Positions 53,890 to 64,000 of a DNA stretch of 64,000 nucleotides are shown in pieces. The notes beneath the pieces were generated by a model. That model saw only the letters and a list, made by a program, of their open reading frames with translations. It had not been told where the DNA came from and did no database searches. How positions within the stretch are numbered: position 1 is the stretch's first letter; every line of letters begins with the position of its first letter. Source of the DNA: Branchinecta lynchi (lineage: Eukaryota; Arthropoda; Branchiopoda; Anostraca; Branchinectidae); the NCBI GenBank assembly GCA_023053575.1, contig JAKZAP010000015.1, forward strand, positions 16,364,142 through 16,428,141, written 5' to 3'. A program made the position numbers and the translations under genes.

Positions 53890-54018
53890 TAACACTGGTC
53901 CGTTGCCTCTCCTAAGTGCTTGACGTTCTTCACTTGGATGACAAACCCATTGTCCATCTGTGGCAAAGACACCTCTGAAAGCAAAGACAAGGGTGGGTAA
54001 GCAGAGACTGACGACTTA

Positions 54019-54387
54019 AGCTACGTTTACACGGCGGGTAGTTTTTCCTTGGAGACGAGAGGGGAAAGTGTTCACACGGTACTCGGGAATTTTTCAAGGG
54101 AGAGTACTGTCAGCGGCGATAGATTTCAAGGTTGTGAAGTTCAGGATATCTCTCTACAATGGACACCAACATGTGTCCATTTGGATCACTTCTTATGTGG
54201 ATATAATCAAAATTATTGCTTGAATATCCGATTTTGTTGTTGCTGACATCGAAGAATACCCTGCGACAAACAAATCCCTGGGTAAAAAGTTCGCGACATT
54301 GGAGTCCAAAATACCCGGGTATTTGTTGCTGTTGCGAGGAAAAATACACACGGAGTACGGGTAAATACCCTCCGTGTAAATGTAGCT
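54019..54387. mobile_element. MITE with TTA duplication
   Basis: Ends AGCTACGTTTACACGG and CCGTGTAAATGTAGCT (15 of 16 paired), flanked by TTA at 54016-54018 and 54388-54390. PIF/Harbinger-like. The open frames inside are repeat-derived. Confidence 0.85.
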
Positions 54388-54464
54388 TTAGAGCTTCACC
54401 GAATAGAGTTGCAATCCATGGGAAGATTGTAGGTTCGTTTCTGCCACGACGTAGTCCCTGGCGT

Positions 54465-54600
54465 TCGACAGCCTGACGAGGACCCTTGCCAAGAAGGCCC
54501 GAAATATCGAGGCCAAAAAATCCTAGCTAACTTATCTGTTGTACGCATTGTTTGAACATATGTTTCCCAGTCAGCTTGGGCTCAAGGAGTATTTAACTGT
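54465..54600 (+). mobile_element. Family C repeat, direct form
   Basis: Hammerhead core, then TCCTAGCTAACTTATCTG, GTACGCATTGTTTGAA and the tail CAGTCAGCTTGGGCTCAAGG. It has no inverted arm on the left, so it shows the simple one-way form of the element. Confidence 0.78.
54469..54512 (+). ncRNA. Hammerhead motif, core intact, stems weakened
   Basis: CAGC, CTGACGA, GGACCCTT/AAGGCCC, GAAA, TATC, GAGG. All core bases are right. Stem II has one mismatch and stem I pairs only at its first base, so cleavage is doubtful. Confidence 0.6.
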
Positions 54601-55180
54601 TTTGGTAGACTTCTTCTTCGTCATTGACAAATATCGATGTTTGGAGTATTTTAATTTTACTGCGTTAAAATCCTTCACGAACACACGCCAGGATTATGCG
54701 ATGATTTCAGGGGTGCAAAAAGTGTGACCGATGCTTACGAGTTCCTTGGTAAATCGGTTGGTTTAGCAAACCACCTTGTTAGCCTGTGTCGCAGATTCAA
54801 ACCCCACGAGAGGAGAATTTGTCTGTTCCCTTTTTCAGTCCAATCATCATCAAGTAAAACGTACAGTGCCAGTGGACACCTATGGGATTGTTCAAATAGG
54901 TCTAATAAGGTGTTGCACGGCGTATACAGATTCCTCTTTTCCTCGCTGTGTGCTCTAAAAAGGTAGGAGAATAGACCCGGGTTCTATTTTGGCTCAGGGA
55001 GAGCCAATAAGATCACTTGGTTGGTTCCACCAGAGGGTCAAGGAAAGAGCAGCGTCACCATGGTTGCCTCAAAAGAACACGTTTTGTTCTGTACGACTGC
55101 TTATTGTGAGTTCAAGGACCAATAATAATAATATAATTGCAATAATAAGGCTTTCGCCTCTATAAATTTCTCGGGACACT
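54601..55180. other. Unassigned, with ATA microsatellite
   Basis: 55122-55150 has AATAATAATAATATAATTGC, the likely tail of the minus-strand LINE that follows. No gene recognised in the rest. Confidence 0.35.
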
Positions 55181-55399
55181 TTACACACTAAATTGAATTT
55201 CAGCCAGGTGGTAGTCGACACCTGCTTTGAATTGGTTGATATTTTCGGCATTTACAACACTTTCTGGGAGATTATTCCAACATTCTACTATTCGGTTTGT
55301 AAAGCTCCATTTTCCGATGTCTTTTCGGAACTTCTTACCACTCAGTTTCAAGTTGTGTCCTCTGAGACCGTTATGGTTGAAGGTGAAGACATCATCAGG
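55181..55399 (-). pseudogene. LINE ORF2 C-terminus (CR1-like), clean frame
   Basis: The minus-strand frame has no stop until TAA at 55181-55183. It contains GLRGHNLKLSGKKFRKDIGK, SFTNRIVECWNNLPESVVNA and NQFKAGVDYH, the classical CR1-type polymerase ending. There is no methionine because the copy is 5'-truncated. Its clean frame suggests a fairly young insertion. Confidence 0.88.
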
Positions 55400-55544
55400 C
55401 CTAATGTTATCATAATAACTATAATAAACTATAATAATGTTCGTTCGTTAATTTAGTAGTCTTTTACGATATCCGCTTCAAATTGTACTCGTGTACTTCA
55501 AGTAAGAGCCAACTTTCTTTTCTTTAAAAGCTAAAAAAGTTGTA
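55400..55544. other. No recognisable feature
   Basis: AT-rich spacer. Confidence 0.3.
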
Positions 55545-56140
55545 TCAGCGTGGCAACACCGACCGTTGCCGAAATGGCAGAGATAAGACAGTCTAGTTAG
55601 CCATCACATATTCACTTAAACAGGCTTAAGACCCGATGAAAATCCGTTACTTCGTTGCTGCACGCGCTATTCACTAACGATACTATATATGACTAAGTCC
55701 AAAACATGCCAGTGATCCGCAGGAAGGTCGAGAAAACGTGTCACTAACGACCTCAAACTCAACAACTCATCTTGTGTCAAACAATCATGGCGATCTTCGG
55801 GAGCAGGTGTGATACCCGAGGTGACACCGCTTCTGGTTCTTCTGGTAGGTACCCGCGATTTTGCATCGGCAAGGAGAGTTAGTCATCAAGAGTATTGATT
55901 TTCAGATAGTGGACTTTCCCTGTCTGATTTCTGGTACCTCTATGCGCTCTCACCTGTGTTTTCTGCTTGAAGAAAACGATTTATGACAAATAAATGTTCA
56001 CGCAGTGACCTCACCTCATCAAGCTCTTTGGCTACTGAAAAGCCAAGTTTGTACTGACATTTAAAATGTCCGTGTCATAGTAGAACTTTGCGTTGTGAGG
56101 ACAGCCGTAGAAAATCTGAACGTCATACTAGAGCATATAG
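55545..56140 (+). repeat. Dispersed repeat L, copy 4, with O inside
   Basis: CACTTAAACAGGCTTAAGACC and CCGATGAAAATCCGTTACTT open it and GTCATAGTAGAACTTTGCGT closes it. Repeat O interrupts it at 55680-55898, and a hAT-type MITE lies just after. Confidence 0.68.
55680..55898 (+). repeat. Dispersed repeat O, copy 3, inserted in L
   Basis: From ATACTATATATGACTAAGTC to TAGTCATCAAGAGTATT. Other L copies read through this point, which shows an insertion of about 215 bp with short inverted ends. Confidence 0.75.
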
Positions 56141-56147
56141 TGAAACA

Positions 56148-56529
56148 CAGTGGCGGATCCAGAGGGGGGGCGAGGGGGGCGATCGCCCCCCCCCCCCTAG
56201 ACTGGCTGTAATTTTTTGTTTTGATTTACTGCACTTACGGAAGTCTGCATTAACGCATGTTCTAACTACTGTAACTAGACTCTAAAATCTTTTTACAAGT
56301 GGAGCCGGGAGCTTGAATTTTTCTTGTAAACAGTTGTCAGTTCATCAAGTACAGTTTTTACCATTATTGTAATATATGAAAACCACATTTTCGTTAAATA
56401 AGAGACCGACAGGGACACTTAAAACGCAAAAAAATCAGCCTTGTGGCCGACAAAAAGGACACTACCCCCACTCTTTTCGGTAAGAATCGCCCCCCCCCCC
56501 CCTAGAACGGAAGGCTGGATCCGCCCCTG
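56148..56529. mobile_element. hAT-type MITE, complete, perfect 8-bp duplication
   Basis: Ends CAGTGGCGGATCCAG and CTGGATCCGCCCCTG (14 of 15 paired). Direct repeats GTGAAACA at 56140-56147 and 56530-56537. G runs, a CGATCG centre and a C run form a hairpin just inside the left end, and a second C run lies inside the right end. No coding frame. Confidence 0.95.
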
Positions 56530-56884
56530 GTGAAACAAACCTAATGCAATCGAAATAATTCACTGAATCCAACGTACCCTGCTAATGACTAAACGATCAC
56601 CTTTGGTCGGAAATAAATCCTTCCAGGATTGCCATCCAGGAGTTTCCTTTCTTAGCACACCTGTTCGTATTTCTGGAATTGTTCGCTTGCCCGCCTCCCT
56701 TCTAGATCATTATTGGAAAGACGATCAGTTTCCGTTAGGTCAGAAATAATTGATCAATCCGGGCTTTTCCCTCTCGAAATTTCCACCTGGCCGAGGGATC
56801 GAAGCTCAGAAGGAAATTTCCCACGGGAAGGTATAAGGGCAATGTAATAGACGTTACAGTATTTTCTTTCCATTTACTCTACTA
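56530..56884. other. No recognisable feature
   Basis: Nothing supported. Confidence 0.3.
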
Positions 56885-57148
56885 CACTGTCAGAAGTTTC
56901 ATAACAGATTGCGCATACCACTTTCAAGAATAACACCTTTTCACTTAGAAATAAAGTGTTATGACCAATTAGGTTTGTACTATTTCGTGCCTAGATCTCC
57001 AACAACACCTTCAATAGGTAAAAATACTACACTGTCAGAAGTTACATGACGACAACAGAAGGATGCGCGGTTTCAACAGATAACCCTTTGGGATGTTATC
57101 TGTTATGTTTCTTTCGTTCCCGTTAGTATTTTTAAACTTCTGACAGTG
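56885..57148. mobile_element. Family E MITE, copy 3, short form
   Basis: CACTGTCAGAAGTTTCATAA starts it after TA; CTTCTGACAGTG ends it. An internal CACTGTCAGAAGTTAC lies near 57031. Compared with copies 1 and 2 the right outer arm is missing, and the right TA flank is lost. Confidence 0.82.
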
Positions 57149-57354
57149 GAGTGTCTTTCCTAAGCAATATGACCTCATCGAAATTATCATGGGCGACATA
57201 ACTAAAGCCAATTCGGCGCTACGAGTTTGATCAATACAATATCTGTCTATCTAATATCGTAGGGCGGATTTCCGCCATTGCAGCGTTTCCGCGATATAGG
57301 CTAAAACGGCATATTTTGACCTGTCAGGATTCTAACCAATGATACCTTATAACT
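57149..57354. other. No recognisable feature
   Basis: Nothing supported. Confidence 0.3.
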
Positions 57355-57850
57355 CTTGTATGGCATGCATTTTGGGTTAAAATTGGTAAAAATGTTGCCG
57401 AGAATACATGAAATGTCGCAGAGAATGAATGAAATGTAGCAGAGAATGCTGTTTTTGTCGCCGGGATTTTTTCTGTGTATCCGAGACTTCAATGTTTTTG
57501 TTGCCGAGAATGACAACTTTGTAGCCGAGATCGTCACTGAAAAGCGTGACTAAATATCATGCATTATCGGCGACATTACCTGAAATCTCGGTGAAACTTT
57601 GTTCCGTCTCGGGAACTAGATTTTTGGTTTCGAACACATATCTGTATTTCTCGGTGGCACGTTTTTCAGTGGCAATCTCGGCTACAAAGTTGTCATTTTC
57701 GGCAATAAACATTGAAGTCTCGGATACACACACACAATCTTGGCTACAAAAGCAGCATTCTCGGCGACATTTCGTGCATTCTCGGCAAAATTTCTGCCAA
57801 ATTTGACCCAAAATGCATGCCATACTTGACATAAGATATTGTTGGTGGCA
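57355..57850. mobile_element. Foldback element with 165-bp arms
   Basis: GTATGGCATGCATTTTGGGT at the left mirrors CCCAAAATGCATGCCATAC at the right. The arms, about 57355-57530 and 57680-57850, contain repeated GCCGAGAATG and CTCGGC words in mirrored order (GAGACTTCAATGTTT against AAACATTGAAGTCTC). No coding frame. Confidence 0.82.
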
Positions 57851-58187
57851 CTCTTGTGGCAATTGCGGAAAATCTGTTGGCTACTTATCAAGTAAGTGTG
57901 TAAGTAAGTAAGTAAGTGAGAGGTAATTGAAAGTAACCTCGAAAATGATTCCGCTATCAAAGAACATAATCCAAAATATTAATGAAGTACGGAACAGATT
58001 AGCCGTAATTTGTTGATTGAGGCTCTGTTTATGTGCCTGCTAATTTGAAAGCTTTAGAATGTCCACTGGCACACCGCCTTATGCCTAGAGTCGGCATAGC
58101 AGGACTTGCAAGCTAACACGCTTATATTATAGCGAAATGTTGAATAGCTTCTTAACTTATAAACAAAAATTAATCCGATGATTGGTT
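57851..58187. other. AAGT microsatellite, possible LINE tail
   Basis: GTAAGTAAGTAAGTAAGTGA at about 57899-57918 resembles the tails of the LINE family at 17-21 kb, but no LINE sequence follows. Confidence 0.5.
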
Positions 58188-58640
58188 CAGTGTTGTGCCT
58201 AGTACTTTTTTATTTTTTACTTAACTATAAGTACCAAGTACTCCAGAAAATGTTTATTAAACTACAAGTATGTAGTACTTCCAAGAAATACTTAAGTAAT
58301 AAGTGCTTTTTGAAAAGACTTCAGTACTTAGGTAGGCTTACTATAGTCCGTTTGTAAAAGAAAACGCCTTATTAACAACGAAAACTGACTGACGTTACGC
58401 CTCTGTGAGGGCAAACGTCAAATCAATTTTTAGGACTCCAAAAGCAGTAACGGGAAACCATGACTTCGTTAAAGTTTGCCTGTTCTTCTGTCTGTCTGTT
58501 ATAAGAATACCTTTTGAAAGGGCTAGGCAAGCTAATTTGTCCAACTTGGTGTTAGAGACCTTCTCCTCAAAGTGAAGGTCATTTGCGGTTGGGACCCTAG
58601 CCCTCTATTTACGGTTGGGGAGGGTTTAATACACAAGTCT
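58188..58640 (+). repeat. Mixed: hAT-like end and diverged family A end
   Basis: CAGTGTTGTGCCTAGTACTT at 58188 with many AGTACTT words looks like a hAT-type MITE start; no clear right end. 58428-58635 is a strongly diverged family A 5' part (GTCTGTCTGTTATAAGAATA, then CCAACTTGGTGTTAGAG). Confidence 0.45.
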
Positions 58641-58739
58641 TTCGTACATCAATCAATCAATCAAGTTAAATAGCTAAAAGCTAGGAGACAAATTTACGAA
58701 ATAACAGACACGAAACAAATTAACTAATACACTTACAAG

Positions 58740-59376
58740 GTATAATAATAATAATTTATTTTTTAACCCACAAATGGTTCAAGACGAAAAGAGTAGAGTA
58801 CAAAAGAATATATGAAGACATACTTAGGCAAAATACAACATATACAAACACAATCTACTTAAGAGTCAAACAGACGAATAAGCCCATGAGAGGGCGACAG
58901 ACGCGCGTGCGCCTTTCGGACAGTTTTCTGTGGAGAACAGACAATTTCTCCGTGATATCAGGTAGCGAGTAATTACTAATAATTTTAGAATTTCTTTGCC
59001 AAGGAGGGAGAAAAAGAAGAAATTTACAAAAACGAAAATAAGAGGATTGCATGGCTTTAATATCCTTTTTCTTTAAAACAATGGGTTGAAACTACGTAAA
59101 AATTGGGCAGGAGAATTAACAAGATATGGAGAAAACTGATTGCCAGTATTCCTCTCGGGCAGATGCGCGGAAGACGGGAGGGGCGGGGGGAATAGATGGG
59201 CCATCTGGGGACAAAAAATTATCTTAGCTCCAAATTTGTTTGAAAGAGTATTTCTGCGTTCAGTTAATTTAGGAACGTCAAGTTTAATGTCTTCATATGA
59301 AATATTATAATCACCCAGAATGATTCTGACTGCTCTCTTTCGGACATTTTCCAGGCGATCAGAGAGCTCTGCAGAA
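58740..59376 (-). pseudogene. LINE ORF2 C-terminal region, two frames
   Basis: On the minus strand 59376 to about 59095 is open with RLENVRKRAVRIILGDYNIS, YEDIKLDVPKLTERR and NTGNQFSPYLVNSPAQF, a typical jockey/CR1-type ending. Then, after a stop, SSYFRFCKFLLFLPPWQRNS (58855-59052) matches the other LINE family seen at 12.3 and 17.8 kb. Either two LINE ends abut or one is rearranged. The 3' end is AT-rich with ATAATAATAATTTATT near 58744-58760. Confidence 0.8.
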
Positions 59377-59540
59377 AGAGAAGAATGCGAAACCGGTGAA
59401 GCATGGGGCCCCGTAGCCTACTATTTTAGGTGAGGGATTGGGTTTCAAGCCAAGATTTAATTTACGGTTTAGACACAAGGTGAAAACCACATTATATTAT
59501 TTTCGCCCCGGAAAATTAGTTCGCACGAAATCTGGTGAAA
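59377..59540 (+). repeat. Family A fragment, plus strand
   Basis: CCCCGTAGCCTACTATTTTA, then GTGAAAACCAC and GGAAAATTAGTTCGCACG, equivalent to part of family A, directly joined to the next, opposite copy. Confidence 0.6.
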
Positions 59541-60627
59541 CAAGACCATAGTTTTCGATGGGATCCCAAAATTGTAATATTTGCTCCCGACAATTCGGTC
59601 TTGTAGATATTCGGTCTTCAACATACTTCTTATAAATTTTTACTTTTATAATTTTCAAACAGGTAATAACCGTAATGGTAATAACCCAATGGTAATAACC
59701 GGAGAAGACCAAGTTCGTATTTGAAAGTGCAAACCGGATATGCCAGCTGAATTTCAACAAGTTCAGATTTATTCAGATATCCGTTTTGCGCTGTCAAATA
59801 TTCAGATATGGATCCAGCATATGGTTTACCCTATAGCCTACGTCGTATCTCCTACCTTCCTTACTTCTGCACAACTTCCGGTCTCGGCAGGATTCCGGAC
59901 AAACTACTAGTCTGGCAAAAAACTAAAGCTCAAAACGAATTCAGCATGTCTCCTTACCTCTACATCCAACCTCTAATCAACTTCGGATTAAACTGCTTTT
60001 AACAAATTTTCCAGTTTCAACCGGATTCCGAGCGATCTATACGTCCGGTGAGAAATGATTGTCATACGCGGATTCAGCATGTCTTCTTAATCGCAAATCA
60101 AACATCTTATCAAATTTAAAAAAAACTTTTACTTTTAACAAATTCTCCAGTTTTGGCCGGCTTCCGGCCGAACTAATTGTCGGGCGAGAAAATAAATGTC
60201 ATATTCGGACTCAGCACGTCTTCTTGCCCGACATCCAACCTCTAATCAACTTCATATTAAAATTTTACTTTTCACAAATTTTCCAGTTTTTGCCGGATTC
60301 CGGGTTAACTGTTTGTCCGGTGAGAAAATAAATTTCATATTCGAATTCACCATGTCTCCTTGCCCTAAATCAACTATCTCAATATCTTTCAAAAAATATT
60401 AGTTTGCCCCTTAATTTGAAACCCCTCCCCCACCCTCAAATATAGGGCCACAGAGCCCACCTTCTAACTTGCTGTGTACTTTTACCTAAAGGATCCTCCC
60501 ACCATGTTTCATCAAAATATCTCGGTCCCCTCGAGAATTATCGTTCGGACAGACGGAGAGACAGACAAACGGACAACTTTTGCGATGTCATAGGTATCCC
60601 TCCACTTACGTTTTGGGATCCCAAAAA
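59541..60627 (-). repeat. Family A repeat, full length, minus strand
   Basis: From CAAGACCATAGTTTTCGATG with GGGATCCC to TCCACTTACGTTTTGGGATC and CCAAAAA. Six or so degenerate 137-bp units lie between. The GACAGACGGAGAGACAGAC run and ATATCTCGGTCCCCTCGAG are well kept. The most complete minus-strand copy. Confidence 0.88.
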
Positions 60628-60753
60628 TGACTTATCGGTAGTGCTTATAACTCCTTGATCAAGTGGTTCGAGTTTCTATGATCTGAGATTCTGAATCAAT
60701 CTTTTTGGTTTACTGTGCTTGGTCAATGCTACGGACGAAGTCAGCGAAGACCA

Positions 60754-61022
60754 GAGCCTCGTTTTTGTTTCATGCTGTAGGTCTACTTCTCGGCCGATTC
60801 CGGACTGATTCTTTCTAGATCCGTTTTTGCACTGCAGCGCTTCCGAGGAAGACGGCAGCGCTTCTCGAGAATCACGGACTTGCTCCCCGACCAAGTCCGT
60901 GCTTTCCTGCAAGATGCTGCAGCGCTGCCGCTTCAACCAAGAAGAAAGTGAATAAAAAAAACTCATATTGGGCAAAAGCAAAGAAGCGATGCGGCAGCGC
61001 GATTGCAACAAAAACGAGGCTC
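60754..61022. mobile_element. Family D MITE, copy 2
   Basis: Reverse-orientation copy of 15382-15649, 269 bp. GAGCCTCGTTTTTGTT and complement at the ends; CTGCAGCGCTTCCGAGGAAG inside as in copy 1. Confidence 0.88.
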
Positions 61023-61394
61023 AGAAACTCAGTAGGCCACGTGTTGGATCTTTATCTGGTGCACTTAGATTCGGATTCACTGAAATCCAGTGAACTTTCA
61101 TAAGTTCTAACAATATATCTATCCAGCTGTTCGCGTCTGCATAGGGCTATGTATATTAGTGCAGAAAGAATTATTCGATCTCTGATACCCGTTCAAATTC
61201 GGCAAAAATGATTACCATACTGCTGAATGTCGTACTAATGGAATGTTTCACTGTCATGAATAAAGTACATGAGTACTTAAGTATCGTCAAGTACTTCTAT
61301 TTTTTGTTTTACATAAGTACGAGTAGCCTAATAAATACTTCGTACCCAAGTAGAGTATTACTATGACTTTTACTTAAATAATTACTTAAGTACT
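61023..61394. other. AAGTACTT-rich MITE-like stretch
   Basis: 61255-61395 contains many AAGTACTT and TACTTAAGTACTT palindromes, like the hAT-type ends near 58.2 kb. Borders unclear. Confidence 0.45.
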
Positions 61395-61675
61395 TAAAGG
61401 ACCCCTCGCACAATTTACTCTTCAACTTACAGTATTTTAAAATATTTGAATACTTTAAAACTAGGCTGTGCTTTGAACATATAACTCACGGTTTTGGCTG
61501 TTTTAAGCCTTTTCCGAGACCCGTTGACTTGAGGCGAAAATAGGGCACATAACCAGTTTTTCTGACGGAAAAACTTCTCCCAGACAACCGTCGACAGCGT
61601 GATACACATCGAAGGTAGCAAAACACGACAATTGAGAAAATCAGCGCGGTTCTGTTAGCGTTAGGATGCACCGTC
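61395..61675 (-). repeat. Dispersed repeat M, minus strand
   Basis: Reverse complement of 4128-4425 with matching order: GACCCCTCGCACA, ATTTTAAAATATTTGAATAC, CTAGGCTGTGCTTT, CGCGGTTCTGTTAG. Confidence 0.7.
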
Positions 61676-62133
61676 CGAAATTGGAGTCTCCAAGTTTAGA
61701 AATATATGGAGTGATTATGGAGGTAGGTGGCATTTAGCATTATAGGTAAGACATGTCCTTTAAGTATTCTGATGGGATGATCAGTTTCTGTCTTGTACGG
61801 TTGTGCTTACCTGCCTGTTGTCGTGTAGTTCTGAGGGTAAGACTTACAGGCTCCAGAACCCCTTATGTACCCTCTACAAGAACACGATTTTTCTTGAACA
61901 ATTTTTCAAGATCTCTTCTGGTTTCTATATTTTCCAAAGAATAACCGCATGGTATTATAGTAATTAAAAAGAAGTGAATTAAAATAAAGTGCTAAAGACT
62001 GCAAAAATCACCATATTTCCAAAGTTGAGATTTTTATCTTAAAAATTGAATTATGAAAATGAAGTAAGAAAAAACTGAAAAACTGAATTTAAATTAAATC
62101 ATTTTTTTTGTTGTTGCAATGATAGCCTACTAG
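61676..62133. other. No recognisable feature
   Basis: Nothing supported. Confidence 0.3.
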
Positions 62134-62317
62134 CAAGGCCATATCCAGGGGGGGGGGTTATGGGGTTGAACCCCCCCCGCCCCCCGAAAAGTACAAAAAT
62201 AACCATTTTTAAAGGCTTTTCCCGCTGATCTATGTCTTTTTTGTACTTTTTTGTCCGACCCGCAGGCAACCCCCCCCCCCCCCCCAAAAAAAAAATAAAT
62301 TCCTGTATACGGGCCTG
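62134..62317. mobile_element. hAT-type MITE with G and C runs
   Basis: Left end CAAGGCCATATCCAGG, right end CTGTATACGGGCCTG. Long G and C runs inside each end. A weak 8-bp duplication CCTACTAG/CCTGCAAG (6 of 8). Relatives at 29280-29473 and 39265-39355. Confidence 0.72.
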
Positions 62318-63432
62318 CCTGCAAGTCTATCTTTTTTTAAAGGCCGTTCATGAAACACAGAATGCCGTCCCAGTCATTTCCACCGCCTTTTCCATCGACT
62401 TTGATATTTATTGCCCCGAGCCCTCGAATGGAAGACAGGTGTACATATTCATTGAAGAATAGTCCGGTTTTAGTGTGATTTTAATATGTGATTTAATATC
62501 ACGAATTAAATGATGTTATTGATTGATTGATACGGAATTATTTTAAAGGTAAAGGTTGTGGACACCGGTTTGGAAGTTCATTTTTGTATCCTTCCTTCCG
62601 CCTTTCCAGTCACTGGCGGAGCCAATACGCCCCTCATAAAATTCCTCTCAGATTAGTTTTTTTTTGGTCGCTAGGTGCGCTATCAAAGAAAACAATGACA
62701 CGTTACTTCTCGGTGTACCTTTATCCAGGTTTGTTTTGCTATTTTCAATTCCTCTTAGGCCTAACTATGTTTAAAACTGCCTCATCCCCTCTTTTTGCTT
62801 TACCCAACTCTGTTCTGTCAAGCGTCATCAAGTTTGTCATTTCTGACTTCCGACTTCAGTGCTGAGTGCTGGCTGACTTTTCCACGGAGCTAATGCGCGA
62901 CCCGATATGAAGCGAAAGCCTAATCACTTATTCACCCGTCAGATAACTTATCCCTAGATCTCACGTGTGATTGTTATTGTTCCTCTAGTGCGTCTGGCGG
63001 CAATTCGTCATCGGGTTTTATGAAGGACGTATTATGGAGCCTACTTTTTAGGAAACAGGAAGTAGGAACACATTTTTTATTGGTCGGATTCTGTATTTGC
63101 TCCGCTTCATTTATTCCCTTCTAATCGACAGATATGGCGGAGGACTCTGCCAGCTGCGACGGCAAACTATCGTGATAAATTTTGTCTTTTCTGTCGTGCT
63201 CATGATTAGTATATTTTTTTTTCTGAAAGCGGACAGATACAATATAAATATAAGCTGACTGTTACGCTCAGTGTCCTTTTGAAAACATATGGACGTGGTA
63301 TATTAATATAAATGGCGTAGGTTGTGATATTTTTTTTTTTTTTTAATTGAACTAGACAACAGACTTCGGAGATAAATTTGGTCCTACAAACGGCATATCT
63401 TGTAGGTTATGAATTGTTTTGTTGTTGTTGTT
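62318..63432. other. Unassigned; TTGA tail at 62520
   Basis: 62490-62532 reads ACGAATTAAATGATG then TTGATTGATTGATAC, which looks like a plus-strand retroelement tail. The 112-codon frame after it has no recognisable domain. Confidence 0.35.
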
Positions 63433-63740
63433 TATGGGATCCCAAAACGTCAGTGACAGGATACCTATGACTTCGTAAAAGTTGTCCCTTTGTCCATCCG
63501 TCTGTCAGCTCGATAACTCTCGAAGGGTTCGGATATTGCTTTTTCAGGTATGAGGATCCTTTGTGTCAAAGTACAGGTCCAATCCGTAGATGTGCTATGT
63601 AGCCCTACATTCAGGTGTGCGGGAGGGGGTTTAAGTTAAGGAATGAAAAAATATTTTTTTTCAAGCTAATCTAAGAGTCTTAAAGGTAAGGAGACACGCT
63701 GAATCCAGAACTGAACGTCATTTTCTCACCGGACAAAGAG
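63433..63740 (+). repeat. Family A repeat, last copy, 5' part
   Basis: Starts TATGGGATCCCAAAACGTCA, has GTCCATCCGTCTGTC and ATAACTCTCGAAGGG, and one unit with GTAAGGAGACACGCTGAATC, then stops. Confidence 0.8.
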
Positions 63741-64000
63741 CCTAGTCCACCAAGTTACAGAAAAAAGATTTGATTGGAAAAAACGGGTCGCTGAGTAGAA
63801 TTACAAGTGCCCACTTTGTTGCACTGGGTTCCATTGACCTCCTTCTGGAACAGCGCCAAGAGGTTTCTTCACTGGTTATAGTTGGGATAGCTGTTTGTGA
63901 TCTATTTCCTGGTATCTTAAAGTCTACAAATAAAAGTATAACTCGTGAGTTTTTTTTTTCGTTCTAAATCACTGAAAATGAGAAATTAGATTTTGTTTAG
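63741..64000. other. Dispersed repeat fragment
   Basis: 63905-64000 matches 15655-15735 beside the S5 exon. The open frame across 63770-63967 is not recognised as a gene. Confidence 0.4.

Noticed and set aside
62527..62865. 112-codon frame
   Set aside because: No recognisable domain, no splice context, composition not convincing.
51515..64000. Amino-terminal exon of the KCNQ1-like gene
   Set aside because: No sequence coding for the typical NFLERPRGW stretch was found on the minus strand.

Overview
This is a repeat-rich nuclear fragment from an animal, most likely an invertebrate. The only host gene I can name with confidence is a KCNQ1-type voltage-gated potassium channel on the minus strand. 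Four consecutive coding exons are visible: S1 (51418-51508), S2 (39726-39852), S3-S4 with the start of the S4-S5 linker (37535-37710), and S5 to pore-helix start (15855-16013). Their lengths (91, 127, 176, 159 bp), splice sites and phases fit together exactly. The exon for the amino terminus should lie right of the window. The exon for the selectivity filter and the C-terminal exons should lie left of it. I could not assign a phylum. The mix of LINEs, hAT and TA/TTA-inserting MITEs, spliceosomal introns and a KCNQ1-like channel only says metazoan.

Almost everything else is interspersed repeat inside or next to very long introns (about 11.6, 2.0 and 21.5 kb). Region by region: 1-5 kb holds fragments of two abundant families, called A and B here. 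5.2-11.3 kb is a decayed 6-kb element with inverted ends that has been hit by at least five other transposons, including a 1.86-kb hAT element with a clear 8-bp target duplication. 11.6-15.3 kb holds several LINE 3' ends and MITEs. 16-21.3 kb holds three copies of one LINE family, one with a nearly complete reverse transcriptase. 23-29.7 kb is family A copies and a 1.1-kb foldback. 31-37.5 kb has two tRNA-Thr-like sequences, a 224-bp satellite array and hammerhead-bearing repeats. 38-50.7 kb is mainly families A and B plus a 16-bp minisatellite. 51.5-64 kb is MITEs, LINE ends and more family A.

The most interesting item is family C, a small dispersed repeat (about 180-195 bp when inverted). 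It carries the complete sequence signature of a type I hammerhead ribozyme with a two-base-pair palindromic stem III, as known from Penelope-like retroelements and animal retrozymes. At least five copies keep most of the core, two lie in direct orientation 189 nt apart, and one is flanked by an 11-bp target duplication. A second theme is that families A and B, although otherwise different, share one architecture: a short palindrome at the end, then a run of GTCYGTC, then a fixed distance to GATGAAACTTGG, then internal tandem units.
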